A stretch of DNA of 64,000 nucleotides from Laspinema palackyanum D2a (GTDB taxonomy: Bacteria; Cyanobacteriota; Cyanobacteriia; Cyanobacteriales; Laspinemataceae), in assembly GCA_025370845.1 (NCBI GenBank), contig JAMXFF010000013.1, positions 83,934-147,933 of the forward strand, given 5' to 3'. Positions 54,719-63,170 of the stretch are shown piece after piece. Below the pieces are notes generated by a model. The model ran no database searches and was not told the DNA's origin. It saw only the letters and a list, made by a program, of their open reading frames with translations. How positions within the stretch are numbered: position 1 is the first letter of the stretch; the number at the start of each line of letters is the position of its first letter. The translations under genes and the position numbers were made by a program.

Positions 54719-56092
54719 ATGCACAGCCTGTCTCAGTCTAAAGTTTTTTCCGAAGCCAAAGCCACCCTGCACCTAGCCATTCCCCTGATTGCCGCACAAC
54801 TGGCGCAAGCCGCCACCGGATTTGTGGATACAGTGATGATGGGGTTACTCGGCAGTGAGACATTAGCCGCAGGGGGTTTAGGTGCGATTATCTTTTTCAC
54901 CATCATCCTCATTTCTACGGGGATGGTGTCCGCCGTTGGGGCGATCGCAGCCACCGCGCATGGTGCCGGAGAACTCCACCGGATCAGTCACCTGACCATT
55001 CAGGGACTCGGGTTAACCCTAGCACTCTCGGTCCCGATGGGATTCCTAATCTGGAACCTCAGTCCCCTGTTACTGCGTTTCGGACAGGACCCGCAAGCCG
55101 TCGCCTTAGCGCAAACCTATCTACAGGCGCTGATATGGGGATTTCCCGCCGCCGTGGGATTCGCCGTATTACGCAATATCCTCTCCGCCCTCAATTATAC
55201 CCGCCCGATAATGGCGATCGTCGCCAGTTGCGTTCCCCTGAATATTGGCGGAAATTACGTTTTGATGTTTGGCAAATTCGGTTTACCTGCCTTGGGTTTA
55301 GCAGGAATTGGATGGTCCAGCACCCTATCTTTTTGGGTAATGTTTATCGCCGCTGCTAGTTTTCTAGCCCTGAGTCGCAGGTTAAAACCCTATCACATTT
55401 TTCGGACTTCTTATCAGTTTGATGCCCGAGAATTTTGGGGAATTGTCAAAATTGGCTGGCCGATAGCCGGACTCTTTGCCATAGAAACCGGACTCTTTGC
55501 CGTCACCACCTTTCTCATGGGAACCTTGGGAACAGTCACCTTAGCCGCCCATAACATCGCCTTACAAACTGCCAATATCACCTTTATGGTTCCTGTTGGA
55601 TTGTCTCTTGCTACCACGGTGAGAGTTGGACAAGCAATGGGGAGAAATGATAGTCTCGGTGCCAGACTTGCTGGATATGTCGGCATTGCGATCGGGGTCA
55701 GCTTCATGAGTCTCACCGCATTATTTTTGTGGACAAACCCCGATAAAATTGTCGCTTTATATTTGGATATTCAAAATCCCGAGAATCAACCTGTCTTGGA
55801 ATCAGCAATATCCTTGTTAGGTATCGCTGCCATGTTTCAAATTTTTGATGGAATGCAAGTGGTAGCCGCCGGTGCTTTGCGTGGCGTTAAAGATACCCGA
55901 GTTCCAATGGCGATCGGCTTTTTGGGCTATTGGTGTATTGGCCTAGTCAGTGGCTATATCCTCGGGTTGCGTCTGAATTTTGGCGGCGTCGGCTTATGGT
56001 TAGGCTTAGTCCTCGGACTCGCTTTTTCCGGTTTATTATTGACTTCTCGCTTCGCTTATTTAGTAAGCGGCAAAACCAGTTTTGTTAAATAG
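54719..56092 (+). CDS. MATE family multidrug efflux transporter (NorM/DinF type)
   Basis: 457 residues with twelve hydrophobic helices. The first helices show the MATE pattern: LAIPLIAAQLAQAATGFVDT then MMGLLGSETLAAGGLG, and the second half AHNIALQTANITFMVPVGLS and AATTVRVGQAMGRND-like SLATTVRVGQAMG. MATE proteins export cationic drugs or metabolites against Na+ or H+ gradients. It lies 31 bases after a TspO-like gene, convergent with the Uma2 gene 31 bases downstream. Confidence 0.93.
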   Translation: MHSLSQSKVFSEAKATLHLAIPLIAAQLAQAATGFVDTVMMGLLGSETLAAGGLGAIIFFTIILISTGMVSAVGAIAATAHGAGELHRISHLTIQGLGLTLALSVPMGFLIWNLSPLLLRFGQDPQAVALAQTYLQALIWGFPAAVGFAVLRNILSALNYTRPIMAIVASCVPLNIGGNYVLMFGKFGLPALGLAGIGWSSTLSFWVMFIAAASFLALSRRLKPYHIFRTSYQFDAREFWGIVKIGWPIAGLFAIETGLFAVTTFLMGTLGTVTLAAHNIALQTANITFMVPVGLSLATTVRVGQAMGRNDSLGARLAGYVGIAIGVSFMSLTALFLWTNPDKIVALYLDIQNPENQPVLESAISLLGIAAMFQIFDGMQVVAAGALRGVKDTRVPMAIGFLGYWCIGLVSGYILGLRLNFGGVGLWLGLVLGLAFSGLLLTSRFAYLVSGKTSFVK

Positions 56093-56123
56093 GATAGCGC
56101 TATTCCCCAAAGAATAAACAGGA

Positions 56124-56729
56124 TTAACCATCAAATACTTCATCATAAATCTCGGTCCGAGTCAAAGTTAAACCCACAGAATTTAGTTCTAAACTATCAT
56201 TCGGCCCTAATCGTTCAAACTCCCAATTTCCTGAAGTTTGGCGGCGATAAACTTCGACCTGCATCTGGTCTTGAGAAACCAGCACATATTCCTGCAAACT
56301 AGGTAAACTTTGGTAATTAAGACGTTTTTCTCGCCGGTCTATGGTTTCCGTCGAAGGAGATAACACCTCTACCACTAAACAGGGGTGAGTTTTATAAAAT
56401 TTTTCTCGGTCTTCCTGGTCACAAGTTACCATGACATCGGGATAGTAAAAAATATCAGCAGTTCCTTGGACGACTTGAATTTTTACTTTTATATCAAAAA
56501 TAAATGTTTTACAGCCACTCCCTCGTAAATGGTTGATTAAATAGGTACAAATATTACCAGCAATCCGATTATGTTTTTCACTGGAATCAGCCATTGCAAA
56601 AAGTTGTCCCCCCAGATATTCATGGCGGATTGGGCTAGTTTCTTCCTGTTTGAAATAATCATCAACAGAAATCAAAGCGGGGGAAATGTCCATAAATTTT
56701 AGTCGTTTTTTTATCTCTAATGTATCCAC
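56124..56729 (-). CDS. Uma2/DUF820 family putative nuclease
   Basis: 201 residues. PD-(D/E)xK features: FYYPDVMVTCD with the catalytic Asp and CLVVEVLSPSTETIDRREK with ExL and downstream Lys. The opening VDDYFKQEETSPIRHEYLGGQ and ADSSEKHNRIAGNI are typical of Uma2. Such genes are strongly amplified in filamentous cyanobacteria. Biological role unknown; they are suspected nucleases of mobile or defence origin. Confidence 0.9.
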   Translation of the reverse strand: MDTLEIKKRLKFMDISPALISVDDYFKQEETSPIRHEYLGGQLFAMADSSEKHNRIAGNICTYLINHLRGSGCKTFIFDIKVKIQVVQGTADIFYYPDVMVTCDQEDREKFYKTHPCLVVEVLSPSTETIDRREKRLNYQSLPSLQEYVLVSQDQMQVEVYRRQTSGNWEFERLGPNDSLELNSVGLTLTRTEIYDEVFDG

Positions 56730-57087
56730 ACTCTAGCGCAACAGTACCCTGTTAAATCCTTGGGACAAGAAACCGGGTTTTTGGCCCAGATTGGGTGCTT
56801 TCTTGCCAGGGTGTTGCCCGATCGCCCAAAAGGAAGGGATAGATTATTCACTCCCGGAAAAAAATGCTGCTTTTGACAGATGCGCTTGGGTGAGGATGGC
56901 GGCTAATCTGGAGTCAGATTAAGCAAATCGGGCAATTGATTCACATTGGCCTACGAATATAGCCCCGACTTTTTTAATAAAACATTATATCAAAGATTGC
57001 GCTCTAGTTAGAGAAAAAATCTGTAACTAGAGACCTGCGATCGCCTCCTTTCTGCTGTAAAAACCTTTGATTAAATTCAACCCAATT
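56730..57087. other. Intergenic region with repeat copy
   Basis: 358 bases between divergent genes. A copy of the CAAGAAACCGGGTTTTTGG repeat is at about 56766-56787. No other feature is seen. Confidence 0.5.
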
Positions 57088-57315
57088 ATGAGCTATCTCA
57101 CCGTTAATTCCAGCCCCCAAGGGATTCAAATACCGGATCCTCATCCTTCTTTCCCGACACCGGAACCCCCCCCGAATTCAGAACCCCCAACCCGGGAACC
57201 CGTTCCTGGACCCATTCCGCAAACGGTCCCGACACCTGTCCCAGAAACAGTCCCAGAACCAGTCCCCCAAACCGTTCCTGCACCCATTCCTCAAACCATA
57301 CCCGAACCCCAATAA
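57088..57315 (+). CDS. Small Pro-rich repeat protein
   Basis: 75 residues from ATG 57088 (the frame opens at TTG 57067). After MSYLTVNSSPQGIQIPDPHP it consists of Pro-rich units: (V/I)P(Q/E)T(V/I)PxP repeated about seven times, ending TIPEPQ. There is no signal peptide or ribosome site. The regular repeats in frame suggest a real extended linker-like protein, but low complexity makes this uncertain. It is alone on its strand. Confidence 0.45.
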   Translation: MSYLTVNSSPQGIQIPDPHPSFPTPEPPPNSEPPTREPVPGPIPQTVPTPVPETVPEPVPQTVPAPIPQTIPEPQ

Positions 57316-57629
57316 CCGGGAAAATAGAGGGGCCTTGTAACTCATTTGGGTCAAGGCTTGACAACACTTCCAAAAAAGTTGTAAACCTTATTAACTAAAC
57401 TAATCGTTCATTTTTCCCCAGGCGATCGCTCCAAGGAAAACCGGAAGTATGTATTCCGAGTCGAAGAAACCCAAATCATTGGTCATTAGTTATTTGTCCT
57501 TAGTCATTTGTAAAAACCCGGTTTCTGGTACCCTACTCAAGAGTTAGAAATCGGGCTTTTTACCTAAATTTTGGTAATCAAAACACCAGATGCTGATAAA
57601 AAACGAGGTTTTTATCTCTCCCCCCTGGT
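57316..57629. other. Intergenic region with repeat copy
   Basis: 314 bases. It has a copy of the AAACCCGGTTTCTGGTACC repeat at about 57512-57533, preceded by repeated TTAGTCATTTG. No gene is seen. Confidence 0.5.
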
Positions 57630-58523
57630 TCAGAAGTTACGGGAAAACCGAGCTAAAAGTTCCTCGCGGGATAGCTGCAAAATCAACTGAGCTTGCTCCA
57701 ATGGGGGAATTTCGATTAACGCATCGATAATAGATGCTAATTCCGCATCCACGGCACCAAATTTCACTTGCAGCAGGCTTTCCAGCAGCCGCCGCTGTCC
57801 TTGTTGGATGCCTTCTTCTTTAACAGTTTGTAACCGTTGTAAATACAGGGGTGATAGTTCCATAATTAACTCCCTTTCTTCTGGGTCTAAATTTTGCCGA
57901 GCTTCTAGCAGTTCACGCAGGTTGTACAGTAATTCTAGCGTGGTTTCTCGCGTGGGATTATCCGGTGGGAGTTGATACAGTTCTTGGAGGGCTTGTTTTT
58001 GGACTTTGCCCGTGCCTAAAATCCGCAACCACAGGGTTTCGGGCGTGGGGGGTAGTTGGTGGAGGACGATAATGGCGCTTTGTAGTCCCTTGGCGAGAAA
58101 GTAAACGCCGCTTATCCAGTTTTCCAAGTCTAAGGTTGCGCCAAAATCTGCTAAGATGGCGGCGGATGCGGTGGGAGTCATAATCCACAACCGAGGTGAT
58201 TCGGCGGGAGTAATCCGTCTTTTTTCCCGGGTGGCTTGACGTTCAAATTCTGCGTTGAGGTCTAAGAGTTTTAATAGACAACTGCGAATTTCTCTGGGTT
58301 TAACCGGATTGCTAAAGGGTTCAAACACGGCTGGAGTTGTCGCCAATCTTCCCAGTAAGCCTAAGTGACTGGCATCGGCTATACTTTCCGGGTTGGGGGT
58401 GAAAAATATATCAATTTCTCGCCGTTCTGAAGCCATCGTTTTGCTGGTTTCAGTTTGCCCTAATTGCTTTAACAGTTCCTGAATGTATTGTTTGGTGAAT
58501 TGGTCGTAGATAAATCGGGTCAT
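57630..58523 (-). CDS. Rpn-like putative nuclease (DUF4351-type C-terminus)
   Basis: 297 residues. MTRFIYDQFTKQYIQELLKQ then RREIDIFFTPNP has the Glu/Asp strand of a PD-(D/E)xK core; the rest resembles cyanobacterial Rpn-type (transposase-like, recombination-promoting nuclease) proteins with a helical C-terminal part LLESLLQVKFGAVDAELASI and LLARF. Full family length. Such genes are multicopy in filamentous cyanobacteria. Function as nuclease is inferred. It lies downstream of the DUF1517 pair on the same strand. Confidence 0.7.
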   Translation of the reverse strand: MTRFIYDQFTKQYIQELLKQLGQTETSKTMASERREIDIFFTPNPESIADASHLGLLGRLATTPAVFEPFSNPVKPREIRSCLLKLLDLNAEFERQATREKRRITPAESPRLWIMTPTASAAILADFGATLDLENWISGVYFLAKGLQSAIIVLHQLPPTPETLWLRILGTGKVQKQALQELYQLPPDNPTRETTLELLYNLRELLEARQNLDPEERELIMELSPLYLQRLQTVKEEGIQQGQRRLLESLLQVKFGAVDAELASIIDALIEIPPLEQAQLILQLSREELLARFSRNF

Positions 58524-58611
58524 TTATGGGGGTTTAGTCATTTGTCATTTGTCATTGGTAATTAGTCATTTGTAGAAACCGGGTTTCTTGTCCCCACCGA
58601 GACGGGGAAGT

Positions 58612-59202
58612 TCATGCGATCGCCTTCATATCGCTGTAGTAGGTGGCCATATCCTGCACTGAGAGGGTATCGGTTTGAACTTGCGGACTCCATAGTAGTT
58701 CTAAGACAAGCAGATAGTCTGACGAGAGCGATCGCAATTGACTCAGCGCTGTTTTCATCCCACCGATCGTATCAATTGGGGCAAATAACGGGCGATCGTG
58801 TGCTGTCCCCAGCAACAACGTAATCACCACATAGGCCCCTTCTCCTCCGTCCTGAAGCACTGCCGGTTTATCGGTTTGGGTAATGATTCCCTCCACATTA
58901 CTCAGGGTTTCTGCACTAAATTTACCCCGTTCCTGAAGAGATAATCTTTCAAATACCTCTTCTGCTGCTTCGCGACTCTCGAAACTTTCCGAACTGCCTA
59001 AAAGATGAGTCCAATAGAGGCAGTTTTCAAGCAATTGTTCCACGGTAACTTCGAGTAACTGATATAATCCCTCTGGGGTTTTTGTGTCGGCTTTCAAGCT
59101 TAAATTGGACAATTGAGATTGAATTGAACTCACTCCAGCACTGACGGCAATCTGAAGTTGGCTCACGGTGACGATATCGTTATCGAGTTCTGAATGTATC
59201 AT
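58612..59202 (-). CDS. Truncated DUF1517 paralogue
   Basis: 196 residues, MIHSELDNDIVTVSQLQIAV. It matches the C-terminal 190 residues of the upstream DUF1517 protein from SELDN onward (TPEGL, CLYWTHL/EYWTHV, FSAETLSNV, VITLLLGT, DYLLVLELLWSPQ, YSDM). It lacks the signal peptide, the Ser/Pro-rich part and the membrane helix, so it is soluble. It starts with its own ATG and an AGGATA-type site. A palindromic repeat element lies between the two copies. Probably a partial tandem duplication that stayed open. Confidence 0.75.
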   Translation of the reverse strand: MIHSELDNDIVTVSQLQIAVSAGVSSIQSQLSNLSLKADTKTPEGLYQLLEVTVEQLLENCLYWTHLLGSSESFESREAAEEVFERLSLQERGKFSAETLSNVEGIITQTDKPAVLQDGGEGAYVVITLLLGTAHDRPLFAPIDTIGGMKTALSQLRSLSSDYLLVLELLWSPQVQTDTLSVQDMATYYSDMKAIA

Positions 59203-59257
59203 TTATATTTATCCTAGGTAGACTGGTTTGAAGGTGATACAAGTGCGGGTTTTAAAA

Positions 59258-59403
59258 GGTGGCATCAACCGCTGGGGGATAAATCCCCCAGCTAATAGCT
59301 AAAGTCGGTTAAAACCGACTGAAGATACCAGTGGATAATGCTTTCAGTCGGTTTCAACCGACTTTAGCTGTTAGGCGGGGGTTTTAACCCCCGACGGGTG
59401 TCG
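59258..59403. repeat. Palindromic repeat unit between DUF1517 paralogues
   Basis: Four hairpins: CTGGGGGATAAATCCCCCAG (59272-59291), AGTCGGTTAAAACCGACT (59303-59320), AGTCGGTTTCAACCGACT (59346-59363) and GCGGGGGTTTTAACCCCCG (59375-59393). The same order of alternating hairpins is found in the 53.2-53.8 kb array. It ends 2 bases before the stop codon of the longer DUF1517 gene. Confidence 0.85.
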
Positions 59404-59404
59404 C

Positions 59405-60769
59405 TTATCCAATTTGAACCATATCACTATACTGAGTTAGCAAGTCATCATAGCTCAAACTATCGGTGGCTTCCTGGGGACTCCAGAGTAACTCAAACAC
59501 TAACAGATAATCTGGGGTGATGGCGGCGACTTGTTGGAGGACCGATCGCAGTTCTTCCGCAGAATGGAGGGGGCCGAATAAGGGGTGATCATCTTCCGTT
59601 CCCAGGAGGAGGGTCACCACGAGATAAGAGGCGGGGTCTCCTTCGGATTGGGGCCGGGTTTGATTCTGCCGAATTTTACCCCCAACATTACTCAAGGTTT
59701 CTGCACTAAATTTACTGCGTTCTTGAATGGATAATTGTTCAAAAACTCGGCCCGCTTCTTCCCGACTCTTGACAGTTTCTGAATGGGTTTGAACATGAGT
59801 CCAATATTCAGGATGGCGGAGTAAGGATAAGGCGGATTCTTGTAAAAATTCCGTCAGTCCTTCGGGCGTATCGAGGTCGGCACTGAGGCTTAAATCGGTG
59901 AGATGGGATTGAATCTCTCGGGCGGAAGCTAATAGGGCAACCTGCAATTTTGTCACGGTGACAATCTCATTGTCGAGTTCTGAAACTGCTGCGGCTGCCC
60001 GTTTAGAACGAATCCACCAGATGGCAGCGATCGCCCCTCCGGTAATCAGTAAAAACAGTAAAAATTTCCAGGGAAAGCGATTATTTCGAGTAGCTTGAGT
60101 CCCGGCATAGCCCGATTGGGGAGAGGGAGGTGCGCCAGGGACTGGTTGGGTCGTTGCTGGTGCCGTGGGACTGGGGACATAAGTTGGCGGGACGACTGGG
60201 GCGGGTTTGAGTCCAGTTCCGGCAGAATCCTGATACGGGCGATCGCTGTATTGGGGAGTTGGATAGTAGGGTTGCGGGACCGGAACTGGCACCGGGACCA
60301 CCACCGTTCCTCCTCCCGATGGATAAGTGGTTTGGGGGACTGGAGTGGGTGTTGGAGTGGGTGTTGGAGTGGGTGTTGGAGTGGGTTGCGCCTCGAAGGA
60401 CCCGCCCCTTGTTCGTCCTCCCGTATTGCCGCGACTGGGAGTGGAATCTGTGGGCGGGGGATTGTTCGGGCGCGAGGGGCTGTTGCTACTACCGGAGCCA
60501 CTAGAACTCGGGGCCGAACGTCTGGGAGTAGGATTCGTGGTGCGAGAAGGAGAGGGGGTGGAACGGGAGGGAGTAGAACGGGAGGGAGTAGAACGGGAGG
60601 GGCTGGGGCGACTGAAAGACCCTCCTCTGCTTCGTCCTCCGGTGCGGGCTAGAGCAGTGGATTGAACCTCTATCCACTCTCCCATTGGGCGGGTTGTGGG
60701 GTTAATCTTGACTTCATTAAAGAGCAAGAGGCAAAGGAGAGTGGTTAAGGTGAGATTAAATTTATGCAT
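59405..60769 (-). CDS. DUF1517 membrane protein with Ser/Pro-rich region
   Basis: 454 residues. Signal peptide at 1-20 (NLTLTTLLCLLLF). Residues 45-130 are low-complexity: SRSTP repeats, GGRTRGGSF twice and PTPTPTPTPT. A Pro-rich stretch with YPTPQYSDRPYQ follows to 225. One membrane helix is near 233-252 (FLLFLLITGGAIAAIWW). The DUF1517 domain is about 265-454 (SELDNEIVTVTKLQVALLAS, FSAETLSNV, YLVVTLLLG, LLVFELLWSPQ). DUF1517 proteins are widespread in cyanobacteria and plastids; function unknown. It starts 28 bases after trmD. Confidence 0.88.
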   Translation of the reverse strand: MHKFNLTLTTLLCLLLFNEVKINPTTRPMGEWIEVQSTALARTGGRSRGGSFSRPSPSRSTPSRSTPSRSTPSPSRTTNPTPRRSAPSSSGSGSSNSPSRPNNPPPTDSTPSRGNTGGRTRGGSFEAQPTPTPTPTPTPTPTPVPQTTYPSGGGTVVVPVPVPVPQPYYPTPQYSDRPYQDSAGTGLKPAPVVPPTYVPSPTAPATTQPVPGAPPSPQSGYAGTQATRNNRFPWKFLLFLLITGGAIAAIWWIRSKRAAAAVSELDNEIVTVTKLQVALLASAREIQSHLTDLSLSADLDTPEGLTEFLQESALSLLRHPEYWTHVQTHSETVKSREEAGRVFEQLSIQERSKFSAETLSNVGGKIRQNQTRPQSEGDPASYLVVTLLLGTEDDHPLFGPLHSAEELRSVLQQVAAITPDYLLVFELLWSPQEATDSLSYDDLLTQYSDMVQIG

Positions 60770-60797
60770 GGCTGAAAACCCAGCTTTATTTATTTAG

Positions 60798-61520
60798 TCA
60801 TAGCTTATCCCCCTCGGAATTGTCATCTTTTCCTGACAGATTGTCGAGGTTTTGGAGGAGGTCCGGGCGGCGATCGCGAGTGCGTTGCAGTTGTTGGGCT
60901 TTGCGCCACTCCTGAATTTTACCGTGATGTCCCGAGAGTAAAACCGCCGGTACTTTCCAGTCACGAAATTGGGCCGGTCGGGTGTAGTGGGGATAATCGA
61001 GCAATCCATCCTCAAAACTCTCTGCTTCTAGGGATTCAGGTTTACCCACGGTTCCCGGAAGGAGGCGGACAACCCCATCGACTATGGCTAAAGCGGGAAT
61101 TTCACCTCCGGTTAGGACGAAATCCCCCAGGGAGACTTCCCGAGTGACGAGATTCATCACCCGCTCATCGATGCCTTCATAATGTCCGCAAATCAAGACA
61201 AGTTGATCGAAATTTTGGGCGAGTTCCCAAAACAGGTTACGATTCATCGGTTGCCCTTGGGGGCTGAGAAAAATTACCTCGCGGCGAGGCAGAACGGGTA
61301 AGGATTCGACTGCCGCAAATAAAGGTTCAGGTTTCATGACCATTCCGACTCCCCCACCGTATGGTTCGTCATCGACTCGACGATGCTTATCCGTCGTAAA
61401 GTCGCGAGGATTAACGAGATTGACCGCAGCAATCTGGTTAGCAAGGGCTTTCCCAAGGAGGGAAGATTGCAGTGGGGTGGTAAAAAAATCGGGAAATAAC
61501 GTGATAATATCTATTCGCAC
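60798..61520 (-). CDS. trmD: tRNA (guanine-N1)-methyltransferase
   Basis: 240 residues. TrmD methylates G37 of tRNAs using SAM, preventing frameshifts. The trefoil-knot family motifs are complete: RIDIITLFPDFF, NPRDFTTDKHRRVDDEPYGGGVGMVM, LICGHYEGIDERV, SLGDFVLTGGEIPALAIVDGVVRLLPGTVG, SFEDGLLDYPHYTRP and LLSGHHGKIQEWR. It is probably the first gene of a minus-strand unit with DUF1517 genes and the Rpn-like gene. Confidence 0.97.
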   Translation of the reverse strand: MRIDIITLFPDFFTTPLQSSLLGKALANQIAAVNLVNPRDFTTDKHRRVDDEPYGGGVGMVMKPEPLFAAVESLPVLPRREVIFLSPQGQPMNRNLFWELAQNFDQLVLICGHYEGIDERVMNLVTREVSLGDFVLTGGEIPALAIVDGVVRLLPGTVGKPESLEAESFEDGLLDYPHYTRPAQFRDWKVPAVLLSGHHGKIQEWRKAQQLQRTRDRRPDLLQNLDNLSGKDDNSEGDKL

Positions 61521-62034
61521 AGGGAGAACAAGGGAGCGGACACAAGCTTTTATTATAAGTCCGACTATCCAAGCTACCCGAGGTTGGGAATCCTTCCGTG
61601 ATCCGGTAGAGGCGATCGCAGCCAGCCTAATGCTTTACCCTGCTGTTATCTTTGCCACGAGCACGCCACTATTGAGGAAAAATACCAGGGGGTGATGTTT
61701 GAATTCTAAATATTTGTGGAAATTTTTGCCATTTTTGCCATATATATCGACTGAATAACCCCCCGCGCTGACCCGGTAAAACCGGGTAGAAATCCAAAGG
61801 AGCAAGCAAGCGGGCCGATCGCCTTCCCTGCACAGGGATTCAGCAGACACGGGAAAAAAAAACCGTGGAATCGTAAAAAACGTGAGAAAATTAAACTCCC
61901 TGACCCTGGGTCCGCACTAGGGCGGAAGATTGCCCATCCGGTGAGGCAAAAACGGACAAAAATGCCCTCTAAAGCCCTGCGCTTGGGGAAGGATCGAAAC
62001 GTACAAAACATAAGGGCCAATAGCAAGACCACCC
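61521..62034. other. Intergenic region between trmD and cphB
   Basis: 514 bases between divergent genes. The frames on either strand have no family features. The region should contain the trmD and cphB promoters; no NtcA site is evident. Confidence 0.5.
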
Positions 62035-62886
62035 ATGCTACAGTTAGACACTCAATCCCTACAACAGAAGATGCCCCAAACACTTAAAAGCACTGTAATG
62101 GTGATTGGCGGTGCGGAAGACAAAGTTCATGGCCGCGAGATCCTGCATACGTTTTTTACTCGTGCTGGAGGAAGCGAGGCGAAAATTGCGATCGTCCCTT
62201 GTGCCTCGCGGGAACCCTCGGCGATCGGGGACCGATATAACAAAATCTTTACAGAGATGGGTGCCACCAGCATAGAATTGCTAGATATCCGCGAAAGGAC
62301 CCAGGGAGAGGACCCGAAGTGGCAAGAGTACATGGAAGAATGTACGGGAGTCTTTATGACGGGCGGCGATCAACTCCGACTCTGCGCCTTAGTCGCCGAT
62401 ACGCCTTTGATGGAAAAGGTTAGGATGAAGGTGCGGGAAGGAAAAATTGTGTTGGCGGGAACCAGTGCCGGTGCCGCAGTGATGGGCCATCACATGATTG
62501 CCGGAGGAGGCAGTGGAGAATCGCCGAATCGCTCTTTAGTGGATATGGCAACGGGATTGGGAATTCTGCCTGATGTGATTGTGGACCAGCATTTCCATAA
62601 CCGGAATCGGATGGCAAGGCTCCTCTCGGCGATCGCCTCTCATCCAGACCGCCTCGGCATCGGCATTGACGAAGATACCTGCGCCATGTTTCAAGGCGAT
62701 GGCGTGATTGAAGTGATTGGCAAAGGCACCGTGACCATTGTCGATCCCGGTTCGACTTTCGCGACGAACGAGCAACAAGTCGGAGCCACAGACCCCTTGA
62801 GTTTGTACAATATGCGTTTACATATTCTGTGTCACGGCGATCGCTTTGAGTTACGTCAGCGCATCAGTCGTCCCACCCACCCCTAG
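62035..62886 (+). CDS. cphB: Cyanophycinase
   Basis: 283 residues. Cyanophycinase is an S51-family serine peptidase that releases beta-Asp-Arg dipeptides from cyanophycin. The nucleophile is S144 in AGTSAGAAVM. Other family blocks: VIGGAEDKVHGREILHTFF, CASREPSAIGDRYNKIF, TGGDQLRLC, DQHFHNRNRMARL and GIGIDEDTCAMF. The chosen ATG (MLQLDTQSLQQK) matches the extended N-terminus of relatives; ATG 62071 would cut it. It is transcribed in the direction of cphA, which starts 284 bases downstream. Confidence 0.97.
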   Translation: MLQLDTQSLQQKMPQTLKSTVMVIGGAEDKVHGREILHTFFTRAGGSEAKIAIVPCASREPSAIGDRYNKIFTEMGATSIELLDIRERTQGEDPKWQEYMEECTGVFMTGGDQLRLCALVADTPLMEKVRMKVREGKIVLAGTSAGAAVMGHHMIAGGGSGESPNRSLVDMATGLGILPDVIVDQHFHNRNRMARLLSAIASHPDRLGIGIDEDTCAMFQGDGVIEVIGKGTVTIVDPGSTFATNEQQVGATDPLSLYNMRLHILCHGDRFELRQRISRPTHP

Positions 62887-63045
62887 GCTTTTATGGCAGC
62901 ATACACCCTCGACTCCCTCGTTATGATTACACTGCACAGAAGAGAATAGCCCAGTCCCGGTGAAACCTGAAAGTTCAAAGCCCAAACCTTAACGCATTCC
63001 ACTTCACGCTTCACCTGAACCACCCACTCTCTGCTGATTCAGTTT

Positions 63046-63128
63046 GCACTTGTCCCTAACTGGACTCGATCAAGATGTTCATTTTGAACATCTTGTAACG
63101 GACGAAAGCCAGAAACTAGAACAAGTGC
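63046..63128 (+). promoter_or_regulatory. Nested hairpin in the cphA leader
   Basis: An inner perfect hairpin (CAAGATGTTCA 63071-63081 / TGAACATCTTG 63085-63095, loop TTT) is enclosed by GCACTTGT (63046-63053) and ACAAGTGC (63121-63128). It lies 43 bases before the cphA ATG. There is no T tract. It could be an operator or a leader RNA that controls cphA. Confidence 0.55.
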
Positions 63129-63170
63129 CTCTATTGCTTCCAAAACAAGAGCTTCATCCTCGCGCAGCTT

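Noticed and set aside
60095-60665. Plus-strand frames rich in Gly/Arg/Val
   Set aside because: They are antisense shadows of the Ser/Pro-rich repeats of the DUF1517 gene.
63046-63128. Possible glutamine (glnA RNA) riboswitch before cphA
   Set aside because: The conserved glnA RNA core (GGACGGAAGUAGG and closing GGAACGC) is not present; only a generic nested hairpin is seen.
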